Below are positions 52,524 to 61,433 of a stretch of DNA of 64,000 nucleotides, piece by piece. Under the pieces are notes generated by a model. That model saw nothing but the letters and a program-made list of their open reading frames with translations. It ran no database searches and had not been told where the DNA came from. The position numbers and the translations under genes are program-made. The first letter of the stretch is position 1; the number at the start of each line of letters is the position of its first letter. Origin of the DNA: Prauserella isguenensis (GTDB taxonomy: Bacteria; Actinomycetota; Actinomycetes; Mycobacteriales; Pseudonocardiaceae); NCBI RefSeq assembly GCF_014191605.1, contig NZ_JACHWU010000001.1:1736001-1800000 (forward strand), written 5' to 3'.

Positions 52524-53117
52524 TCAGGCCCCGGCGGGATCGGGCGCCGGACCGGGTCGGTCGGCCGGGTCGTCGGCGAGTACCGCCAGGACGTGCACGT
52601 CGGCCCGGCCGTCACCGATGCTGATCGCCTCGCGGCGGGTGCCCTCGTGGACGAAGCCGGCCGCCTCGTAGGCCTCTCTCGCGCGGACGTGGCACGCCGC
52701 GACCTGCGTCTCCACCCGGTGCAGCTCGGCGTCGTCGAGTGCGTGGCCGAGCAGCAGCCGGGTGGCCTCGTCGCGGTGGCCGTCGCCGTAGGGGCCCAGT
52801 AGGCCCAGCCGAAGCCGGCACGACGCGTTGTACCGGTCGAGGTCGGCGAGCACCGCCTCGCCGATGAACGACTCCGTCGCCCGGTCCACGACCGCCAGAT
52901 CGACCCGGTCGTCGCGGTCACCGCACGACTCGTACCACTGCTGGGCCGCTGCGAGGTCAGCGAGCGGGGGAACGGCGGCGCCGCGGCCGGGACACCACGT
53001 CAGTGCCTCCTCGCGCAGCAGCGCCACGAGCCCGGGGGCGTCCGCGGGCAGCACCGGACGCAACTGCACGAGCTCGCCCGTGAGGACGGGCTTCCGGACG
53101 AAGGTCGGCGCGGTCAT
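52524..53117 (-). CDS. GNAT-family N-acetyltransferase
   Basis: A 197-residue GNAT protein of the RimJ/RimL-like group. GELVQLRPVLPADAPGLVALLRE near 14, LRLGLLGPYGDGHRDEATRLLLGHAL near 103 (the pyrophosphate-binding loop, here GPYGDGHRDE), and ACHVRAREAYEAAGFVHEGTRREA near 140-163. It uses acetyl-CoA; the acceptor may be an amine, a protein terminus or an antibiotic. Confidence 0.87.
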   Translation of the reverse strand: MTAPTFVRKPVLTGELVQLRPVLPADAPGLVALLREEALTWCPGRGAAVPPLADLAAAQQWYESCGDRDDRVDLAVVDRATESFIGEAVLADLDRYNASCRLRLGLLGPYGDGHRDEATRLLLGHALDDAELHRVETQVAACHVRAREAYEAAGFVHEGTRREAISIGDGRADVHVLAVLADDPADRPGPAPDPAGA

Positions 53118-53136
53118 GGGATCCCAGCTCGCCGGA

Positions 53137-53445
53137 TCAGTACGGTTGCGTCTGCCTGCGGTGACCCTTGGCCGTGTAGTACAGCACGGCGCCGGCCAGC
53201 CCGACGAACATCACGAACGCGGTGCCGCCCACGACGACCGCCTGGGTGAAGGGGTCCCACAGGTCGGCAGCCGCCTGTCGCTTCTCCTCCTGATCCGCCA
53301 GCGCGGGCATCGCACCCGCCAGCAGCGAGCCGAGCACGGTGAGCACCGACAGCGTCGCCGCGCCGATCGCGCGACGCGCTCGCCTGCCGGTCCCGGTCGC
53401 GGATCCGGTACGGAAATCGTTGGTACGTAAGGCGATTCGGCTCAT
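53137..53445 (-). CDS. Small secreted or membrane protein
   Basis: A 102-residue protein: a positively charged start, a signal-like helix (AIGAATLSVLTVLGSLLAGAMPALA, about 28-52) with a likely cleavage after ALA, then a second helix near 72-95 (VVVGGTAFVMFVGLAGAVLYYTA) and a basic tail. It may be a small single-pass membrane protein with its N-part outside. GGGAGG precedes ATG 53445. Unknown function. Confidence 0.7.
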   Translation of the reverse strand: MSRIALRTNDFRTGSATGTGRRARRAIGAATLSVLTVLGSLLAGAMPALADQEEKRQAAADLWDPFTQAVVVGGTAFVMFVGLAGAVLYYTAKGHRRQTQPY

Positions 53446-53545
53446 GCGCACTCCCTCCCTCGGCAGTCGGTTACCCGTGCAACGCAGCGCGACACCCGAA
53501 GGTTGCCGGTTGACGCGCACGTCACAGGACATGGGTGAGACGGGG

Positions 53546-53848
53546 TCAGGAAGCGTCCATGACGGCGTCCACTGCGCCGTCGATCTCGGTCGCCAGTGAC
53601 ACGTCCTTCTCCGTGAGCCCGCCGGCACTGTGTGTGCTCAGGGAGAAACGTAACGTGCGCCAGCGGATGTCGATGTCCGGGTGATGGTCGGCGCTTTCCG
53701 CCAGCTCGGCGACCCGGTTCACCACCTCGATCGCACGGGGGAAGCTCGGCAGCTTCGCCTCACGCAGGATCGCGCCGCCGTCGCGGTGCCATTCGGGCAG
53801 GTGTTCGAGCGCCGCCTGGATGCGGTCGTCACTGAGTAGCTCCGTCAT
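53546..53848 (-). CDS. Pterin-4a-carbinolamine dehydratase family protein
   Basis: A 100-residue single-domain PCD/DCoH protein. The active-site pattern HHPDIDIRW (near 57-65) with three expected histidines is present, although FSLSTHSAGGLTEKDVSLA supplies the third. The enzyme dehydrates 4a-hydroxytetrahydrobiopterin; in bacteria lacking phenylalanine hydroxylase it may act in molybdopterin or folate-like metabolism. It is divergent from the thiamine operon. The long frame that continues upstream is a shadow. Confidence 0.9.
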   Translation of the reverse strand: MTELLSDDRIQAALEHLPEWHRDGGAILREAKLPSFPRAIEVVNRVAELAESADHHPDIDIRWRTLRFSLSTHSAGGLTEKDVSLATEIDGAVDAVMDAS

Positions 53849-53999
53849 GTGTCCATGGTGGTGCCGGGAGGGGTAGGCTGCACAGTCGCAGTCGGGCATG
53901 TCGGCCGTTTCGCCGGTTCGAGTCCACCGTTCGAGACCACTTCCGGCGGGAGCGGTCCCGGCGGGGCGGTCTTGGCGATCACGGTGGGCGTGCCCGCCG

Positions 54000-54093
54000 C
54001 CACGGGAGTCCGGTGAACCGGCCGGACTGAGAGGTGGGCACGGAGCCCACGACCGTTCGCACCTGATCCGGGTCATGCCGGCGCAGGGAGGCA
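54000..54093 (+). promoter_or_regulatory. TPP riboswitch (THI element)
   Basis: The conserved parts are in order: CACGGGAGTCC (54001-54011), the pyrimidine-sensor CTGAGAGG (54027-54034), a variable GGGC/GCCC arm, ACCTGATCCGGGTCATGCCGG (54061 on; shown here in parts) and GCGCAGGGAGG at the end. It lies about 100 bases before thiB. Binding of thiamine pyrophosphate should hide the ribosome binding site (GAGGAG, 54178-54183) or end transcription early. A TAGGCT box at 53872-53877 could be its promoter. Confidence 0.95.
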
Positions 54094-54190
54094 CGCTCCG
54101 CTCGACCCGTTCACACGTCGAGCCGCCTGCCCTCCGCATCGTCTGCACCACGGGCCGGGCGCCGCGAACGGTGTCGACGAGGAGAGCCTG

Positions 54191-55300
54191 ATGTTGCCGC
54201 GCCGTTTGACCCAGCTGACCGCACTCGCCGTGACCGGCCTGTTCGCGACCGGATGCACCCTCGTCGGGGGCGGTGACGGTGACGAGTCGCAGGCGACGAC
54301 GGTCACGCTGGCCACGCACGATTCGTTCGCGGTCCCGCAGCGCGTGCTCGACGACTTCGAATCCCGCTCGGGGATCCGCATCAAGGTGCTCAACCAGGGC
54401 GATGCGGGGGAGTTGGCGAACAAGCTCGTGCTGACGAAGGCGAACCCGGTGGCCGACGTGGCCTACGGGGTCGACTCGACATTCGCGTCGCGCACCCTCG
54501 CCGAAGGCGTTTTCGCACCGTACGCGGCGCCCGCCGCCTCGAAGGGGCCGCAACGCTACGCCCTCGACGGCTCCGGAGAGGGCGGCTCCGGCGGTGACGG
54601 TTCGGACGGCGGTTCGCGGAACGGCAGCGACCGGCTCACGGCGGTCGACGTCGGGGACGTGTGCGTCAACATCGACACCGAGTGGTTCGCCTCCCACGAT
54701 GTTCCCGAGCCGCGCACGTTCGCCGACCTCGCGCGTCCGCGGTACAGCGAGCTGCTGGTGACCCCGAGTCCCGCGACTTCGTCGCCCGGGCTGGCCTTCC
54801 TGCTCGCGACCATCGCCGACCAGGGTGAAGACGGCTGGCGGGACTACTGGCGCAAACTCGAGCAGGGCGGTGTCCAGGTCGTGAGCGGCTGGACCGAGGC
54901 CTACACCCAGCAGTTCTCCGGGTCGTCGGGCGACGGTCCGCGCCCGATCGCCGTGTCGTACGCCTCCTCGCCCGCCGCGGAGATCGGCGAGGACGGCACG
55001 CCGCGCACCAAGGCCCTGCTCGACACGTGCTACCGCCAGGTCGAGTACGCGGGCGTGCTCGCGGGCACCGACCGCTCCGAGGAGGCGCGCAAGGTCGTCG
55101 ACTTCCTGCTCTCCCCCGAGTTCCAACGCACGGTGGCCGAGAACATGTACGTCTACCCGGCGCGGTCCGGCATCGAGCTGCCCGACTCGTGGCAGCAGGC
55201 CGCCCCGCTGCCGGACGCCCCGGCGCAGCTGCCCGCCGACGAGGTCAGCGCCGGCCGGGAGCAGTGGATCGAGCAGTGGCGCACGCTGCACGAGGGCTGA
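54191..55300 (+). CDS. thiB: Thiamine ABC transporter, substrate-binding lipoprotein
   Basis: A 369-residue periplasmic-type binding protein: lipobox LFATGC (Cys near 22), then VTLATHDSFAVPQRVLDDFESRSGIRIKVLNQGDAGEL near 36-75, typical of TbpA/ThiB. A Gly/Ser-rich insert at 120-145 is unusual. The TPP riboswitch upstream fixes the substrate as thiamine, TPP or a precursor. ATG 54191 with GAGGAG upstream. Confidence 0.93.
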   Translation: MLPRRLTQLTALAVTGLFATGCTLVGGGDGDESQATTVTLATHDSFAVPQRVLDDFESRSGIRIKVLNQGDAGELANKLVLTKANPVADVAYGVDSTFASRTLAEGVFAPYAAPAASKGPQRYALDGSGEGGSGGDGSDGGSRNGSDRLTAVDVGDVCVNIDTEWFASHDVPEPRTFADLARPRYSELLVTPSPATSSPGLAFLLATIADQGEDGWRDYWRKLEQGGVQVVSGWTEAYTQQFSGSSGDGPRPIAVSYASSPAAEIGEDGTPRTKALLDTCYRQVEYAGVLAGTDRSEEARKVVDFLLSPEFQRTVAENMYVYPARSGIELPDSWQQAAPLPDAPAQLPADEVSAGREQWIEQWRTLHEG

Positions 55301-56919
55301 GCCGGCGCGCGCGACCCGGCCCGGGTTCCGGCGGGGTCGGCGTCGTCGCGCTCGCGGTGTTGCCGATCGCGTTCCTGGGTGTGTTGTTCGCCTGGCCGGT
55401 CGTGGCGATCCTGCGGCTCGGCGTCACCGACGGGGGCGTCGCCGCCGCGCTGGCGCAGGCACAGACGTGGGACCTCGCCGCATTCACCCTCGGGCAGGCG
55501 GCGGCGTCGACGGCCGTGGCGGTGCTCGCGGGTATGCCGGTGGCATTCCTGCTCGCCCGCGTCCGGCTGCGGGTTGCCGGGTGGGTGCGCACGTTCCTGC
55601 TGGTGCCCTTCGTGCTGCCGACGGTCGTCGTGGGGCTGGCGTTCAAGGCGCTGTGGCCGGGCGGTGGGGTGGCGGCACTCGTGCTGGCCAACGCGTTCTT
55701 CAACGTCGCCGTCGTCGCGCGCACCGTGGGCGGATTGTGGGCCCACCTCGACCGGAGGGCCGAGGACGCGGCCCGGTCGCTGGGCGCTTCGCCGTGGCGG
55801 GCGTTCCGCACCGTGACGTTGCCCGCCCTCGCCCCGGCGCTCGCCTCGTCGGCCGCGGTCGTGTTCCTGTTCTGCTCGACGAGCTTCGGCGTCGTGTTGA
55901 TGCTCGGCGGCGGGCGGTACCGCACGCTCGAGACGGAGATCTACCTGCGCACCGTGCAGCTGCTCGATCTGCCGGGCGCGGCGGCGCTGTCGCTGGTGCA
56001 GCTGGCGGCGGTGATCCTCGCGCTGGTCGTCGGCGGGGTGGCGCGGCGCCGCCGGGAGCGCGCCGCACCGCTGCGCGCTCCCGCGACGACGGCTCGGAGG
56101 CCCGCGGGCAGGGAACGCTGGGTCGTCGCGGCGGCGCTGACGGTGGTGGCCGCGCTGGTGGTGCCGATCGCGGCGCTCGTCGTCCGTTCACTGTCCGCAC
56201 GCGACGGATGGGGGCTGGACGGCTATCGCGCGCTGGGCGGGTCGGGCGACGGCGCGCTGAGCGTCACCGGCTGGGAGGCCGCGCTGAACTCGCTCCGGAC
56301 GGCGTTCGACGCGACGATGCTGGCGATGATCGTCGGGGTGCTCGCCGCCGTGGCACTCGTCGCGGCCGGGCGTGCCCGCGGGCGCGCGGCACGCCTGGCG
56401 GGCGAGACGCTCGACGCGGCCCTGATGCTGCCGCTGGGCGTCTCGGCCGTGACCGTCGGCTTCGGCTATCTCGTCACCCTCGACTCGCTGCCCGGGGACC
56501 TACGCACGTCGCCGCTGCTCGTGCCGCTGGCCCAGGCGCTCGTCGTCGTGCCGTTGGTGATCCGCATGGTGCTGCCGGTGCTGCGGTCGGTCGACGAGCG
56601 GCTGCGGCAGGCGGCGGGGACACTCGGGGCCCGGCCGGCGCGGGTGTGGTGGACGGTCGATGTTCCGCTCGCGGCCCGGTCCCTTGCGGCGGCCGCGGCG
56701 TTCGGCTACGTCGTGGCGCTCGGCGAGTTCGGTGCGACGAGCTTTCTCGCCCGGCCCGAGGCGCCGACACTGCCGGTCGCGATCAACGAGCTGATCAGCA
56801 GGCCGGGCGAACTGAACACACAGGCGGCCTACGCTGCCTGCACGTTGCTGATGGTCGTCACCGCGGCCGTGGCCGCCGTCATCGACCGCCTGCGGACGCC
56901 GAACGTCGGGGAGTTCTGA
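55276..56919 (+). CDS. thiP: Thiamine ABC transporter, permease
   Basis: About 547 residues, with twelve membrane helices in two halves, each with an EAA loop: EDAARSLGASPWRAFRTVTLPAL near 165-190 and RQAAGTLGARPARVWWTVDVPLAAR near 450-475. Fused ThiP permeases are usual. The start is uncertain: GTG 55276 and GTG 55264 lie inside thiB and give a 25-37 base overlap; CTG 55297 is the only other in-frame codon before the first helix. Confidence 0.92.
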   Translation: MAHAARGLSRRARPGPGSGGVGVVALAVLPIAFLGVLFAWPVVAILRLGVTDGGVAAALAQAQTWDLAAFTLGQAAASTAVAVLAGMPVAFLLARVRLRVAGWVRTFLLVPFVLPTVVVGLAFKALWPGGGVAALVLANAFFNVAVVARTVGGLWAHLDRRAEDAARSLGASPWRAFRTVTLPALAPALASSAAVVFLFCSTSFGVVLMLGGGRYRTLETEIYLRTVQLLDLPGAAALSLVQLAAVILALVVGGVARRRRERAAPLRAPATTARRPAGRERWVVAAALTVVAALVVPIAALVVRSLSARDGWGLDGYRALGGSGDGALSVTGWEAALNSLRTAFDATMLAMIVGVLAAVALVAAGRARGRAARLAGETLDAALMLPLGVSAVTVGFGYLVTLDSLPGDLRTSPLLVPLAQALVVVPLVIRMVLPVLRSVDERLRQAAGTLGARPARVWWTVDVPLAARSLAAAAAFGYVVALGEFGATSFLARPEAPTLPVAINELISRPGELNTQAAYAACTLLMVVTAAVAAVIDRLRTPNVGEF

Positions 56920-58011
56920 ATGCTGACCGTGGACCGCGTGACCGTCACCTACGACCGCACGCCAGCGGTGCGGGACGCATCGCTGGAGATCGCCGACGGC
57001 GAGGTGCTGGCCCTGCTCGGGCCGTCCGGGTCGGGCAAGTCGACGTTGCTGCGCGCCATCGCGGGTCTCGAACCGGCCACCGGCGCGGTCCGCTGGGACG
57101 GCGACGACCTCACGGGTGTTCCCGTGCACCGGCGCGGCTTCGGGCTCGTGTTCCAGGACGGCCAACTGTTCCCACACCGCGACGTCGCGGGCAACATCGC
57201 GTTCGGCCCCCGGATGCAGGGCATGCCGCCCGCCGACCGCGAGCGCCGCGTCGCCGAGCTGCTCGACCTGGTCGGCCTGACCGGGTACGAGCGACGACCG
57301 GTGACCGAACTGTCCGGCGGCGAGGCGCAGCGGGTGGCGCTCGCGCGTGCGCTGGCTCCCCGTCCCCGGCTGCTGCTGCTCGACGAGCCATTGTCCGGTT
57401 TGGACGCCGAGCTCCGCGAGTCGCTGGCCCTCGACCTCGTCGGCGTGCTGCGCCGCGCCAAGACCACGACGCTGCTCGTCACCCACGACCAGGAGGAGGC
57501 CTTCACGCTGGCCGACCGCCTGGCCGTCCTCGACGAGGGCAGCGTCCGGCAGTCCGGCGACGTCGTCGACGTCTGGCGCGCACCCGCCGACGAACGCGTC
57601 GCCCGCTTCCTCGGCGTCACCACCGTGCTGCCCGGCGAGATCATCGACGACCGGGTGCGCTGCGCGTTCGGTTCCGCCGACGTCCCGTGGTGCCCGGCCG
57701 TGGCTGCGTCGTCGACGGGCGCCGCTTCGTCGACAGGTGCCGCTTCGTCGACAGGTGCCGCTGGGTCGACGGGCGCCGCCGTGACGGTCGGCCTCCGGCC
57801 GCACGCGTTGCGCGTCGCCGCCGACGGTGTGCCGGGCGAGGTCGTGGCGCGTGCGCGACGTCGCGACCACACGCGGGTGACGGTCGACGTGTCGGCGACT
57901 GTTCCGGAGGTCTCGACCGTGGAGGCCGTGGCGACGATGTCCGAGGCCGTCCGCCCCGGCGACGAGGTACGTCTGGCGCTCGATCCCGACGGCGTCGCGA
58001 TCGTCGGTTAG
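56920..58011 (+). CDS. thiQ: Thiamine ABC transporter, ATP-binding protein
   Basis: A 363-residue ATPase. Walker A GPSGSGKST near 34, Q-loop LVFQDGQLFPHR, signature LSGGEAQRVALARAL near 128, Walker B LLLLDEPLSGLD near 150, switch LVTHDQEEAF. A C-terminal TOBE-like domain (about 235-360) is interrupted by a four-copy SSTGAA repeat at about 263-286. ATG follows the thiP stop directly. Confidence 0.93.
   Translation: MLTVDRVTVTYDRTPAVRDASLEIADGEVLALLGPSGSGKSTLLRAIAGLEPATGAVRWDGDDLTGVPVHRRGFGLVFQDGQLFPHRDVAGNIAFGPRMQGMPPADRERRVAELLDLVGLTGYERRPVTELSGGEAQRVALARALAPRPRLLLLDEPLSGLDAELRESLALDLVGVLRRAKTTTLLVTHDQEEAFTLADRLAVLDEGSVRQSGDVVDVWRAPADERVARFLGVTTVLPGEIIDDRVRCAFGSADVPWCPAVAASSTGAASSTGAASSTGAAGSTGAAVTVGLRPHALRVAADGVPGEVVARARRRDHTRVTVDVSATVPEVSTVEAVATMSEAVRPGDEVRLALDPDGVAIVG
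57706..57777 (+). repeat. Four-copy 18-bp tandem repeat inside thiQ
   Basis: Four in-frame copies of an 18-base unit (start positions 57706, 57724, 57742, 57760; the middle two identical) encode ASSTGA units, a flexible linker. They look recently expanded. Confidence 0.9.
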
Positions 58012-58179
58012 GGGCGGCCACATCGTACGAACGCCCATGCCGGCGGGCCTGCACCGGTGTGCGACGCACGTGCCGGCAACGAGGCGGCCGTGTCAGCGAT
58101 ACCCCCAGAATCAGTCGCGTCACCTCAGTTGTCGAACTGATGTTCGGATCACGAGGCGACGAACTCCCCGACCCGGACA

Positions 58180-58223
58180 CCCCGGAAAGCGAAACCCCTG
58201 AAAGCGAAACCCCTGAAGGCGAA
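58180..58223. repeat. Three-copy 15-bp tandem repeat
   Basis: Three copies of a unit close to CCCGGAAAGCGAAAC / CCCTGAAAGCGAAAC / CCCTGAAGGCGAAGC in a row, just before the hairpins. The unit contains no stem. Confidence 0.8.
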
Positions 58224-58270
58224 GCGCCCCGGAGAACGGGGCGCGCGCTCCGTCAACGGAACGCGCGCCC
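58224..58270. terminator. Tandem terminator hairpins
   Basis: Hairpin 1: GCGCCCCG/CGGGGCGC with the loop GAGAA (58224-58244). Hairpin 2 at 58245-58270 has ten-base arms with one G-T pair around TCAA. They lie between thiQ and the convergent ABC permease gene. Confidence 0.8.
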
Positions 58271-58355
58271 CGAGAACCACTCGTTCGACAATCCGGTACC
58301 GAAAAGCCTCGCCGGCAACCTCCTCCGAGAACATCGGAAACGGGAGGCGCCCGCA

Positions 58356-59231
58356 TCACCCGTCCTTCGACACCAGCCGGGCATACGCGAGAGACCCGCC
58401 GATGGCCAGGTAACAGGCGGCCTTCAAGGCCCCGCCGATCAGGTCGGCAGTGGGGATCGGGTCGCGCAGCACGTCGACGATCGACCACCACACCTCGGTG
58501 AGCAGGAACGGGTGCAGCCAGGACAGTGCGTCGAGGCTGCCGAGCACGGTGAACACGATGATGCCGCCGAGTACCGAGGCGAGTACGACCATCGGGTGTT
58601 CGGTCAGTGCGGAGATGGCGAGCGCGATCGCGCCGACAGCCCACAGCTGGAGCGTCACCCAGGCCACGGCCAGTGCGATGCGGCCGAACGCGTCCGGCAG
58701 CGAGATCGTCGTGCCCGACAGCGTGTACAGCGTGTCGGCCCCGTTGATGACGAGTGAGGTGAGGATCCCGGTCACCGCGATCACGGTGGCAGCCACGAGC
58801 GTGAACGTCGCCACGCCCAGTGCCTTCACCAGCAGCAGCTTGCCGCGGCCGACCGGCGCGAGTAGCCATCCTCGCAGGGTGCCGGTGGAGCTCTCGCCCG
58901 CGAGCGCGTCCGCGCCGGACATCGCGGCGGCCAGGGGGAGCAGCATGCTCAGTGTCATCGCCAGTGCGGCGATCGGCAGGATGAGAACGCTGCCCGCGGC
59001 CGTCGCGAGCAGGCCACCGCCGTCGCCGCCCGGGCCGCCACCGGGACCACCTCCGGGGCCGCCGCCCGACGGTGCCGTCGGATCGGACAGCGCCAGTGCG
59101 ATACCCATGATCACCGGGATCAGGGCGAGCAGTCCGAGCACGGCGAGCGTGCGCGGCCTGCGGAAGATCCAGCGCAGTTCGGCCCGTACCAGTCGCGGCA
59201 CGGGTGCCGTGCGCCGAGCCGGTGGCGTCAT
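58356..59231 (-). CDS. ABC-2 type exporter permease
   Basis: About 291 residues, six membrane helices (first near 22-45; LVKALGVATFTLVAATVIAVTG near 135), with a Gly/Pro-rich external loop (GGGPGGGPGGG). It pairs with the ATPase encoded just upstream; ATG 59231 overlaps its stop as ATGA. ATG 59240 is an alternative. It is an exporter half or an envelope lipid transporter. Confidence 0.88.
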   Translation of the reverse strand: MTPPARRTAPVPRLVRAELRWIFRRPRTLAVLGLLALIPVIMGIALALSDPTAPSGGGPGGGPGGGPGGDGGGLLATAAGSVLILPIAALAMTLSMLLPLAAAMSGADALAGESSTGTLRGWLLAPVGRGKLLLVKALGVATFTLVAATVIAVTGILTSLVINGADTLYTLSGTTISLPDAFGRIALAVAWVTLQLWAVGAIALAISALTEHPMVVLASVLGGIIVFTVLGSLDALSWLHPFLLTEVWWSIVDVLRDPIPTADLIGGALKAACYLAIGGSLAYARLVSKDG

Positions 59232-60214
59232 GACGTCCATGTCGGCGCCTCCTCACTGTCCTGGGTCAGCCGGGCGAACAGGTCCTCGAGGCCGGTGCGG
59301 CTGCGCCGCGCCTCGTGCACCGGTACGCCCGCGCCGACGAGCGTGGCGATCACGTCGGGTGCGGTGGCCCTGGTCAGTTCGACCCGCACACCGTCCGGCG
59401 TCGGCCGGGCGGTCAGGTGGGCGGCACGCAGGGCCTCCACCGCCGCAGTGGCGTCCGGTGTGGACACCTCGAGGCCGGGGGACTCGGATTCGAGCAGTTC
59501 GGTCAGGTCGCCCTGTGCGACGAGCGTGCCCTCGTTCAATACCGCCACGTGCGTGCAGGTCGCCTCGACCTCAGCGAGCAGATGCGACGAGACGAGCACG
59601 GTGACGCCGTCGTGGTGCAGGTCGGCGATGACCGACCGGATCTCCCGCGTTCCCGCCGGGTCGAGCCCGTTGGTGGGTTCGTCCAGCACGACGAGCCTGC
59701 GCGGCACGAGCAGCGCACCTGCCAGTCCGAGCCGCTGCTTCATGCCCAGCGAGTAACCGCGATAGCGGCGGCCGCCCGCGCGGGTCAGTCCCACGCGTTC
59801 GAGCGCGTCGTCGACGGCGGCCGGGATCCGTTTCGCCGTCAGCTGTGGTTCGGCGGCCGCGAGGCGCAGGAGGTTCTCCCGTCCCGACAGGAACGGGTGG
59901 AACCCGGGCCCCTCCACGAGCGCCCCGACGTCGGGCAGCGCGTCGGCCGCCCTGTCCGGCATCGCGTGACCGAGCGCCTGCACCTCGCCCTCGGTCGGCT
60001 GCACCAGGCCGAGCAGCATGCGGATCGTCGTCGTCTTTCCCGAACCGTTCGGACCGAGCATTCCCAGCACCGCGCCATCGGGGACGTCGAGGTCCACGTG
60101 GTCGACCGCGACCGTGTGGCCGTAGGTCTTACGCAGTCCTCGGGTGCGGGCCGCGAGGGCGGGCCCCTCCTGCCGGGAGGGACCCGCCACCGCGGGCTCG
60201 GCCTGAGCGGTCAC
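59228..60214 (-). CDS. ABC exporter ATP-binding protein
   Basis: A 328-residue ATPase of the DrrA/CcmA type. Walker A LGPNGSGKTTT near 53, signature YSLGMKQRLGLAGALL near 150 (SLGMK in place of LSGGQ, frequent in this group), Walker B LVVLDEPTNGLD near 172, LVSSHLLAEVE switch, then a regulatory C-terminus. GTG 60214 overlaps the LolA-like stop as GTGA. Confidence 0.92.
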   Translation of the reverse strand: MTAQAEPAVAGPSRQEGPALAARTRGLRKTYGHTVAVDHVDLDVPDGAVLGMLGPNGSGKTTTIRMLLGLVQPTEGEVQALGHAMPDRAADALPDVGALVEGPGFHPFLSGRENLLRLAAAEPQLTAKRIPAAVDDALERVGLTRAGGRRYRGYSLGMKQRLGLAGALLVPRRLVVLDEPTNGLDPAGTREIRSVIADLHHDGVTVLVSSHLLAEVEATCTHVAVLNEGTLVAQGDLTELLESESPGLEVSTPDATAAVEALRAAHLTARPTPDGVRVELTRATAPDVIATLVGAGVPVHEARRSRTGLEDLFARLTQDSEEAPTWTS

Positions 60215-61266
60215 CGGTTCTCCAGTGCCTGCTGCAGGACCTGCTGAGGCACGGCGCCCGCCGCGAGGCGGCCGTCGTCGGTGATCAGCGCGGTGCCGAT
60301 ACGGGTCTCGATGACGTGCCCGGAGCCGAACTCGCCCTGCACGGGCTTGCCGAACCGCTCGAGCATGCCGTTGACGTCGACCCCGTCGCTCTCGGCGCGG
60401 TCGCGCAGTTCCTGCGGCACGCGTCCGATCACGACCGTGTCCCAGCCGTCACCCGTGACCTCGAGTTCCGGCGTGCCCTCGGCGTCACCGCGGGGTCCGC
60501 CCGGCCGGTCGCCCTCGGGCTCGGTGACCTTCGTGCCCTCCGGCGGGGAGAACTCGAACAGCCTGTCCGGCTGCGGACCGAACTCGATCTCGGAGAAGCC
60601 CATCTCGAACGCGGGCTCGGTGGTGCCGTGCGTGAGCACGGACAGCCGCAACGGCAGCCGCTCCTCCGCGTCGACCGCCACGCGTACCTCGCGTACCAAC
60701 GTCCGCTCGTCCGGTTTCGGTGTGAGCACCAGCTCGTACGCGGCGCGGCCTGCCACGCGCGCCGTCCCGTCGACCGACACGTTCGACGATTCCTTCAACT
60801 TGTCGACGATCTGCGTCGCGGCCCTGGCGGGATCGGCACCGTTCGCCTTCGGGTTCCGATGCTTCGCGCCGGCCTCGGCAGGAAGCTCGGCCCGCGTCGC
60901 CGTGCCCGCCGCGGAGTCGTAGGACCAGAACTCCCGCTCGCCGAGCACGTACGTCACCTCGCTCGACTGCTGCTCCATGGCGACGCGACCCCTGCCGTCG
61001 CCGTCGTAGTAGACCCGCGCGGACTGGGCGTCGAGCGCGGGCATGCCCGGCATGGCCGGGAGTCCGAGCTGGTTGTCGACGGTCGCCGTGCCCGACATCG
61101 CGGGCGGCTGCGCCTTCAGTACCGAGCCGACGAGCTGCTGCGCTCCGACCTCGGGGAGTTCGGGAGCGCTTTCCGCTCCCGCGGGCATCGACAGCAGTCC
61201 CAGACCGAGTGCGCCCACCGCCGTGCCCGCCACCGCCACCGTCGCCGCTTTCCGCTTCGTGTTCAC
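60211..61266 (-). CDS. LolA-fold exported protein (DUF2092-type)
   Basis: A 351-residue protein with a signal peptide (residues 1-31, ending AGA). Several short repeats of the LolA/LppX half-barrel type follow (SARVYYDGDGRGRVAMEQQSSEVTYVLGEREFWSYDS near 82-118; AAYELVLTPKP near 175; FEFSPPEGTKVTEP near 235). It could carry a lipid for the ABC exporter in its operon or sense envelope damage. ATG 61266 is divergent from the response regulator gene. Confidence 0.83.
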   Translation of the reverse strand: MNTKRKAATVAVAGTAVGALGLGLLSMPAGAESAPELPEVGAQQLVGSVLKAQPPAMSGTATVDNQLGLPAMPGMPALDAQSARVYYDGDGRGRVAMEQQSSEVTYVLGEREFWSYDSAAGTATRAELPAEAGAKHRNPKANGADPARAATQIVDKLKESSNVSVDGTARVAGRAAYELVLTPKPDERTLVREVRVAVDAEERLPLRLSVLTHGTTEPAFEMGFSEIEFGPQPDRLFEFSPPEGTKVTEPEGDRPGGPRGDAEGTPELEVTGDGWDTVVIGRVPQELRDRAESDGVDVNGMLERFGKPVQGEFGSGHVIETRIGTALITDDGRLAAGAVPQQVLQQALENR

Positions 61267-61346
61267 GAGTCCTCCTCGTCACCCGAGTTGCCGCCAGTTT
61301 CCCAGGTACCGGCGTTTCCTGACACCGACGAGTCTTCGGGGTCGCC

Positions 61347-61393
61347 GCTGAGACCTGGCTGAGAACGCTGGCCGCGCTGAGAAGCCGCTGAGA
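61347..61393. promoter_or_regulatory. Four direct repeats, probable response regulator sites
   Basis: GCTGAGA occurs at 61347, 61358, 61376 and 61387, spaced 11, 18 and 11 bases, i.e. two pairs one helical turn apart. OmpR-type regulators bind such direct repeats as dimers. The site lies between the LolA-like gene and the regulator gene. Confidence 0.7.
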
Positions 61394-61433
61394 GATCCCG
61401 CGCTCGGGCCGGGAAACCGGCATCCTGACAGAT

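Larger units (their letters stand above)
58012..58355. other. Gap with tandem repeats and hairpins
   Basis: About 345 bases between convergent transporter operons: a 15-base tandem repeat (58180-58224), then stacked hairpins from 58224. A plus-strand frame through the repeat reads PESET/PEGEA units but has no supported start; I do not call it a gene. Confidence 0.6.

Noticed and set aside
53912-53940. GGTTCGAGTCC resembles the T-arm of a tRNA
   Set aside because: The flanking bases cannot form the five-base T stem, and no acceptor, D or anticodon arm is found nearby.
55467-58757. 1096-codon plus-strand ORF over thiP, thiQ and the following gap
   Set aside because: It is out of frame with two transporter genes that have clear domains; the Arg-rich translation is typical of a frame shadow in GC-rich DNA.
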